The position numbers and the translations under genes were made by a program. Shown here in pieces: positions 60,830-64,000 of a DNA stretch of 64,000 nucleotides. Position 1 is the first letter of the stretch. Each line of letters opens with the position of its first letter. The notes under the pieces were generated by a model. It searched no databases. It was not told the origin of the DNA and was given only the letters and a program-made list of their open reading frames with translations. This stretch comes from Alphaproteobacteria bacterium. Its GTDB lineage: Bacteria > Pseudomonadota > Alphaproteobacteria > GCA-2731375. The stretch spans positions 124,001-188,000 of the forward strand of contig JADHTB010000004.1 of NCBI GenBank assembly GCA_016776605.1, written 5' to 3'.

Positions 60830-61180
60830 ATGAGCAAGAAACGCGTTATTCTGGAAATGGGCGCGGGCAATGATCTGCATGGCGGCAATTACACCAAGGC
60901 CGCCCTGCGCGCCGTGGACGATGCCCTGCACCATTCTTCCCTGTCCATGATCCGCACCCTTGGCGTTGATCCGTCCACCGCAATGTTCGTGGACGTCACC
61001 ATCGGCGTGCAACAACCCGACAAGGTGGAGCAGGCGGCGGTGCAGGCCGCATTGCCCTATGGCAGCGTCACCGTGAATGTGGTCAAGGGTGGCTTGGATG
61101 TGCCCGATGAAGCCGTGGGCGATGTCGCCGTAATCGCCTCGGCCGCCGTCATCGTCTACCTGGATCTACCGGAAGATTAA
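60830..61180 (+). CDS. Lin0512 family protein, copy 2
   Basis: 116 aa. KRVILEMGAGNDLHGGNYTKAALRAVDDALHHSSLSMIRTLG, VDVTIGVQQPDKVEQAAVQAALPYGSVTVNVVKGGLDVPDE. Aligns over its whole length with the preceding gene, so the pair arose by tandem duplication. Conserved His and Asp in both (HT/NYT differ) leave open an enzymatic role. Its end overlaps the convergent tmk gene by 15 bases. Confidence 0.8.
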   Translation: MSKKRVILEMGAGNDLHGGNYTKAALRAVDDALHHSSLSMIRTLGVDPSTAMFVDVTIGVQQPDKVEQAAVQAALPYGSVTVNVVKGGLDVPDEAVGDVAVIASAAVIVYLDLPED

Positions 61181-61873
61181 TTTCGACAGGCTGGGATGCC
61201 GCCAGACCGTGGCCGCGATATCGGATGGCGGGCGCAGGCGGCCGGCGTCATCGGTCGGATCGACCCGCAACCAAGCCGCCCCGCCCTCCCCGCCCGTCAT
61301 GTCCGCCATGTCCGCTGCCGCCAGTTCGCCATAGACTTCCGCCACCACGGATAGGAAATCACGGTCCGCTTCATGCAGATCACGGGTCGCCTGGGTATAG
61401 CTGCGCGCCGCCTTTTCGCCGACCAGGCGGTCGGCCAGGGCGGTGGAGGTTGCCAGCAACAGGGTCAGATCCGGACGGGGCAGGTCGAACAGTCCGTACT
61501 CCAGCTGCTCGATCCAGGTGATTAATGCCGCCCGTTCGGCCAAGGGCAGCTTGGCCGCGTTGTAGGCAATGTTGGAGGCGACATAGCGGTCCAGGATCAC
61601 CAGATCGTGGTCCGCGATCAGGGCCATTAAATGGTCCCGGCTTTCAAAGCGGTCGCCACCATACAGCAGGGCGGCATAACGCACGGGCACCTGGTCGATG
61701 GCACCCATTTCGCCGCGTAGATAACGCCCGATCAGGTCGGCGAACTGGGTCTGTTCGTAACGGGGAAACGACAGCGCGGCGGCCCGCACACCGGCGCCTT
61801 CGGCCAGGGCCAGCAGTTCGCGGCACAGGGTTCCCTTGCCGGCTCCATCAATGCCTTCAATGGCGAGTAGCAT
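61166..61873 (-). CDS. tmk: thymidylate kinase
   Basis: 235 aa. P-loop LLAIEGIDGAGKGTLCRELL, DRY motif ILDRYVASNIAYNAAKL, SFPRYEQTQFADLIGRYLRGEMG and a lid-region EKAARSYTQATRDLHE. Phosphorylates dTMP to dTDP for DNA synthesis. It has a slightly long C-terminal end (PSDIAATVWRHPSLSKLIF). In many alphaproteobacteria tmk precedes holB; here it stands alone, divergent from an acyl-CoA dehydrogenase. Confidence 0.92.
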   Translation of the reverse strand: MLLAIEGIDGAGKGTLCRELLALAEGAGVRAAALSFPRYEQTQFADLIGRYLRGEMGAIDQVPVRYAALLYGGDRFESRDHLMALIADHDLVILDRYVASNIAYNAAKLPLAERAALITWIEQLEYGLFDLPRPDLTLLLATSTALADRLVGEKAARSYTQATRDLHEADRDFLSVVAEVYGELAAADMADMTGGEGGAAWLRVDPTDDAGRLRPPSDIAATVWRHPSLSKLIFR

Positions 61874-61939
61874 GGTGCTTGTTTGTCCCCGTTCCTTGGC
61901 TGACTATGTGTCCATAACATCATCATAGTGGAGTACGGC

Positions 61940-63085
61940 ATGGATAGCGCGCTTACGTCTTCGGAACAACGGATGATCGACGCGGCGGCCGATTTTGCCG
62001 CCGGTGTCATCGCCCCCAATGCCGCGGCCTGGGAACAGCAACGCTGTTTGCCGCCCGAAGGTATCCGCCCTGCCGCGCAGGCCGGCCTGACCGGCTTGCT
62101 GTTGACCGAGGCCGAGGGCGGTCATGGCCTGTCGAAAACCGCCATGGCGCGGGTCATGGAAGAATTATCCATGGCTGACATGGCCTATGCCTTCGTCCTG
62201 GTGGTGCATAACAATTTCATGAACGCCATCGCCCAGGCCGGCAGTCAGGCACAGCGGGAACGCTATCTGCCGGACATGCTTTCGGGCGAATGTCTGGGCG
62301 CGTTCCTGCTGACGGAGCCGCAAAGCGGCTCGGACGCCGCCAATGTGACGACCACGGCGCGGCGGGATGACGGCGGTTGGATCCTCAATGGCGCCAAGGC
62401 CTGGATCACCTCCGCCGCCAGCGCCGATCTGCTCAGCGTTTATGCCCAGACCGATGCCGCGCAAGGCTGGCGCGGTATCGCGACTTTCCTGATCGCGGCT
62501 GATCATCCCGGCGTCATTCGCGAGGCGCCCTATAGCACCATGGGCGCCCATGTCATGGGCACCGGGGGCTTTCGTTTCGAGGATTGCAGGCTCTCTGACG
62601 ACGCGGTCCTATTTCCACCCGGCGAAGGTTTCAAAGGCGCCATGGCCGGCATCGATCTGGCCCGCGCCAACGTTGCCGCCATGTGCTGTGGCATGATGGC
62701 CAACAGCCTGGACGTCGCCCTGGCCTATGCCGCAAACCGGCGGGCGTTCGGGCAACGGGTGCTGGATTTTCAGGGCCTGCAATGGCAATTGGCCGACGTG
62801 GCCACGGATCTACACGCCGCCCGCCTGATGGCCTATACGGCGACGCGGGCCATTGATGCCGGAGAGCAGGCGGCAATTCCCGCGGCGCATGCCAAGAAAT
62901 TCGCCACCCGCGCGGCATTAAAAGGCATCGCAGATTGCATGCAGGTCATGGGGGCGGACGGCTACAAGCACGATTTTCCCCTGGCCCGGCATCTGGCCTG
63001 CGCCAAAATGGCCCACTACATCGACGGCACCACGGAAATTCAGAACGTGGTGATCAGCCGGGATCTGCTGCGGCGCGTCGAATAG
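61940..63085 (+). CDS. acyl-CoA dehydrogenase
   Basis: 381 aa from ATG 61940 with GGAG upstream. Classical ACAD text: GLTGLLLTEAEGGHGLSKTAMARVMEELSMADMAYAF, AFLLTEPQSGSDAANVTTTARRDDGGWILNGAKAWITSAASADLLSVYAQT, MGAHVMGTGGFRFEDCRL, YAANRRAFGQRVLDFQGLQWQLADVATDL and CMQVMGADGYKHDFPLARHLACAKMAHYIDGTTEIQNVVISRDL. FAD-dependent alpha,beta-desaturation of an acyl-CoA; chain preference unknown. Twenty-two bases before the HAD gene. Confidence 0.92.
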   Translation: MDSALTSSEQRMIDAAADFAAGVIAPNAAAWEQQRCLPPEGIRPAAQAGLTGLLLTEAEGGHGLSKTAMARVMEELSMADMAYAFVLVVHNNFMNAIAQAGSQAQRERYLPDMLSGECLGAFLLTEPQSGSDAANVTTTARRDDGGWILNGAKAWITSAASADLLSVYAQTDAAQGWRGIATFLIAADHPGVIREAPYSTMGAHVMGTGGFRFEDCRLSDDAVLFPPGEGFKGAMAGIDLARANVAAMCCGMMANSLDVALAYAANRRAFGQRVLDFQGLQWQLADVATDLHAARLMAYTATRAIDAGEQAAIPAAHAKKFATRAALKGIADCMQVMGADGYKHDFPLARHLACAKMAHYIDGTTEIQNVVISRDLLRRVE

Positions 63086-63107
63086 TACAAATGATAAGGA
63101 GAGTGTG

Positions 63108-63821
63108 ATGCAGGGTATCAAGGCGCTGACGTTCGATACGGGCGGCACGATTCTGGATTGGCATACAGGCATCGGCCGGGCACTGGCGGCGGCTGGTGGG
63201 CGCCATGGGTTGGAGCGGGATTGGCCCGCGATCGCCAACGATTATCGGGCCCGGTCATTGAAGGCGATGGTCAATACAGGTGCCGATGGGCCTGCGACCT
63301 ATAACATCGATGACGTGCATCGGCGGATGCTGGGCGAGGTGATCGGTGAATATGACCTCGGCGTCTTTACCGACAGCGACCGCGAGGCAATCTGGCGCGC
63401 CTGGCACGAATTGGATTGCTGGCCCGACTTTCCGGCTTCGCTGGCCAAATTGCGCGAAAAATTCGTCGTCGCCTCGTTCACTATCCTAAGCGTTTCGCTT
63501 ATCGTCGATACCGCGCGACGCAACGGCCTCTCCTGGGATGCGGTGATTTCCTGTGAGATGATAGGCAAATACAAAATCCTGCCCGAAGCCTATTTGCAGG
63601 CGGCCAAATGGCTGGCGTTGCAGCCCGGTGAAATCCTGATGGTGGCCTGCCACAACGTCGATCTGAACGCGGCCCGGGACGTCGGTTTTAAGTCCGCCTT
63701 TGTCCGCCGCCCCGACGAATGGGGCGCCGCCGGCCCGCCTGATCCGACCCCGTCACCGCACCACAACATCATCGCCGACGATTTCCCCGATCTGGCACAG
63801 CAACTGGGCCTTGAGGTCTGA
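63108..63821 (+). CDS. HAD-superfamily hydrolase (haloacid dehalogenase type II-like)
   Basis: 237 aa from ATG 63108 behind AAGGAG. IKALTFDTGGTILDWHTGI carries the nucleophile Asp in DTGGT, FVVASFTILSVSLIVDTARRNGLSWDAVISCEMIGKYKILPEAY contains the Ser/Thr and Lys motifs, and EILMVACHNVDLNAARDVGFKSAFV the acidic loop variant (HNVDLN). The layout is that of L-2-haloacid dehalogenases. Substrate unknown. Confidence 0.85.
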   Translation: MQGIKALTFDTGGTILDWHTGIGRALAAAGGRHGLERDWPAIANDYRARSLKAMVNTGADGPATYNIDDVHRRMLGEVIGEYDLGVFTDSDREAIWRAWHELDCWPDFPASLAKLREKFVVASFTILSVSLIVDTARRNGLSWDAVISCEMIGKYKILPEAYLQAAKWLALQPGEILMVACHNVDLNAARDVGFKSAFVRRPDEWGAAGPPDPTPSPHHNIIADDFPDLAQQLGLEV

Positions 63822-63827
63822 AGGCAC

Positions 63828-64000
63828 CTATGGCAGGGGCAGGCGGACGGTAAATCGGGCGCCCTGAATGGCGCCGTCGGGGCCAAAGCGATTTTCCGCC
63901 GTGATGGTGCCGCCATGCGCGTCGATGATTTGCCGGCTGATGGAAAGGCCCAGGCCGGAATGCTGGCCAAAGGCCTCGCCGGTCGGACGGTGGCTGTAAA
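63828..64000 (-). CDS. ChvG-like sensor histidine kinase, C-terminal end (partial)
   Basis: Only the last 57 residues lie in the window. [20 protein letters not shown] and [20 protein letters not shown] contain the G2 box (GLGLSI) of the histidine-kinase ATPase domain and the family end FTVRLPLP. The [18 protein letters not shown] wording is typical of alphaproteobacterial ChvG (ExoS) stimulus-sensing kinases. The N-terminal sensing part lies to the right of the window. Confidence 0.85.
   Translation of the reverse strand, partial: YSHRPTGEAFGQHSGLGLSISRQIIDAHGGTITAENRFGPDGAIQGARFTVRLPLP

Overview
The window is about 64 kb of high-G+C, densely packed bacterial chromosome. Gene content points to an alphaproteobacterium: a Usg-family gene, a two-gene heat-shock groESL locus with CIRCE operators, a ChvG-type histidine kinase, NADH-type enoyl-ACP reductase (fabI), a class II-style his block with a DUF2628 gene inside it, and the HDAC-xseB-ispA-dxs-tlyA string. 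A Rhodospirillales-like lineage is my inference; no rRNA or tRNA gene was recognised that would fix the taxonomy.

Layout. 1-1.65 kb: 3' part of an AsmA gene. About 1.8-5.05 kb: a clearly A+T-richer island next to a truncated glutathione S-transferase remnant. It carries a small RSAVTGR-type protein and an overlapping SIR2-HerA gene pair, a known anti-phage architecture, and is the best candidate for an accessory defence system. 5.1-11.5 kb: a LLM flavin monooxygenase, then a leftward run with a dipeptidase-like protein, a hydrolase/methyltransferase hybrid, a VOC protein, folD, a DsbA-like isomerase and usg. 11.5-14 kb: groES-groEL with two CIRCE elements, an RpoH-like promoter and a terminator. 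14-18.6 kb: a membrane/ferredoxin/adenylate-cyclase fusion and polA. 18.8 kb: a probable plus-strand small RNA of three hairpins ending in a U tract. 18.9-24.4 kb: dacA-holB-metG-tatD-MBL, all leftward. 24.5-29 kb: a leftward operon of a NicX-like dioxygenase, a NicD-like hydrolase, an acyl-CoA dehydrogenase and an acyl-CoA ligase.

29-36.5 kb: a rightward block (HDAC-like, xseB, ispA, dxs, tlyA, RlmD/TrmA-like methyltransferase, PilZ protein, dienelactone hydrolase), linking isoprenoid precursor supply with RNA modification. 36.5-42 kb, leftward: thioesterase, a 54-aa membrane protein, aroC, fabI, a DnaJ-like chaperone, a Sel1 protein and a 17-kDa-type lipoprotein. 42.2-44.8 kb: a cation efflux protein and a two-domain kinase. 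44.8-49 kb: napEDABC, a complete minimal periplasmic nitrate reductase operon, followed by an MFS carrier, a tandem UspA protein, an SDR and a second HDAC-like enzyme.

53.2-57.9 kb, leftward: HIT protein, hisE, SixA-like phosphatase, hisF, hisA, hisH, DUF2628 and hisB. 58-60 kb: hslVU behind a good RpoH-like promoter. 60-64 kb: a CPKC small protein, tandem Lin0512 paralogues, tmk, an acyl-CoA dehydrogenase, a HAD hydrolase and the C-terminal end of a ChvG-like kinase.

A family of TAGAGCA-type palindromic repeats is scattered through the window, often starting exactly at a gene's stop codon. No CRISPR array, intact insertion sequence, tRNA or rRNA was seen.
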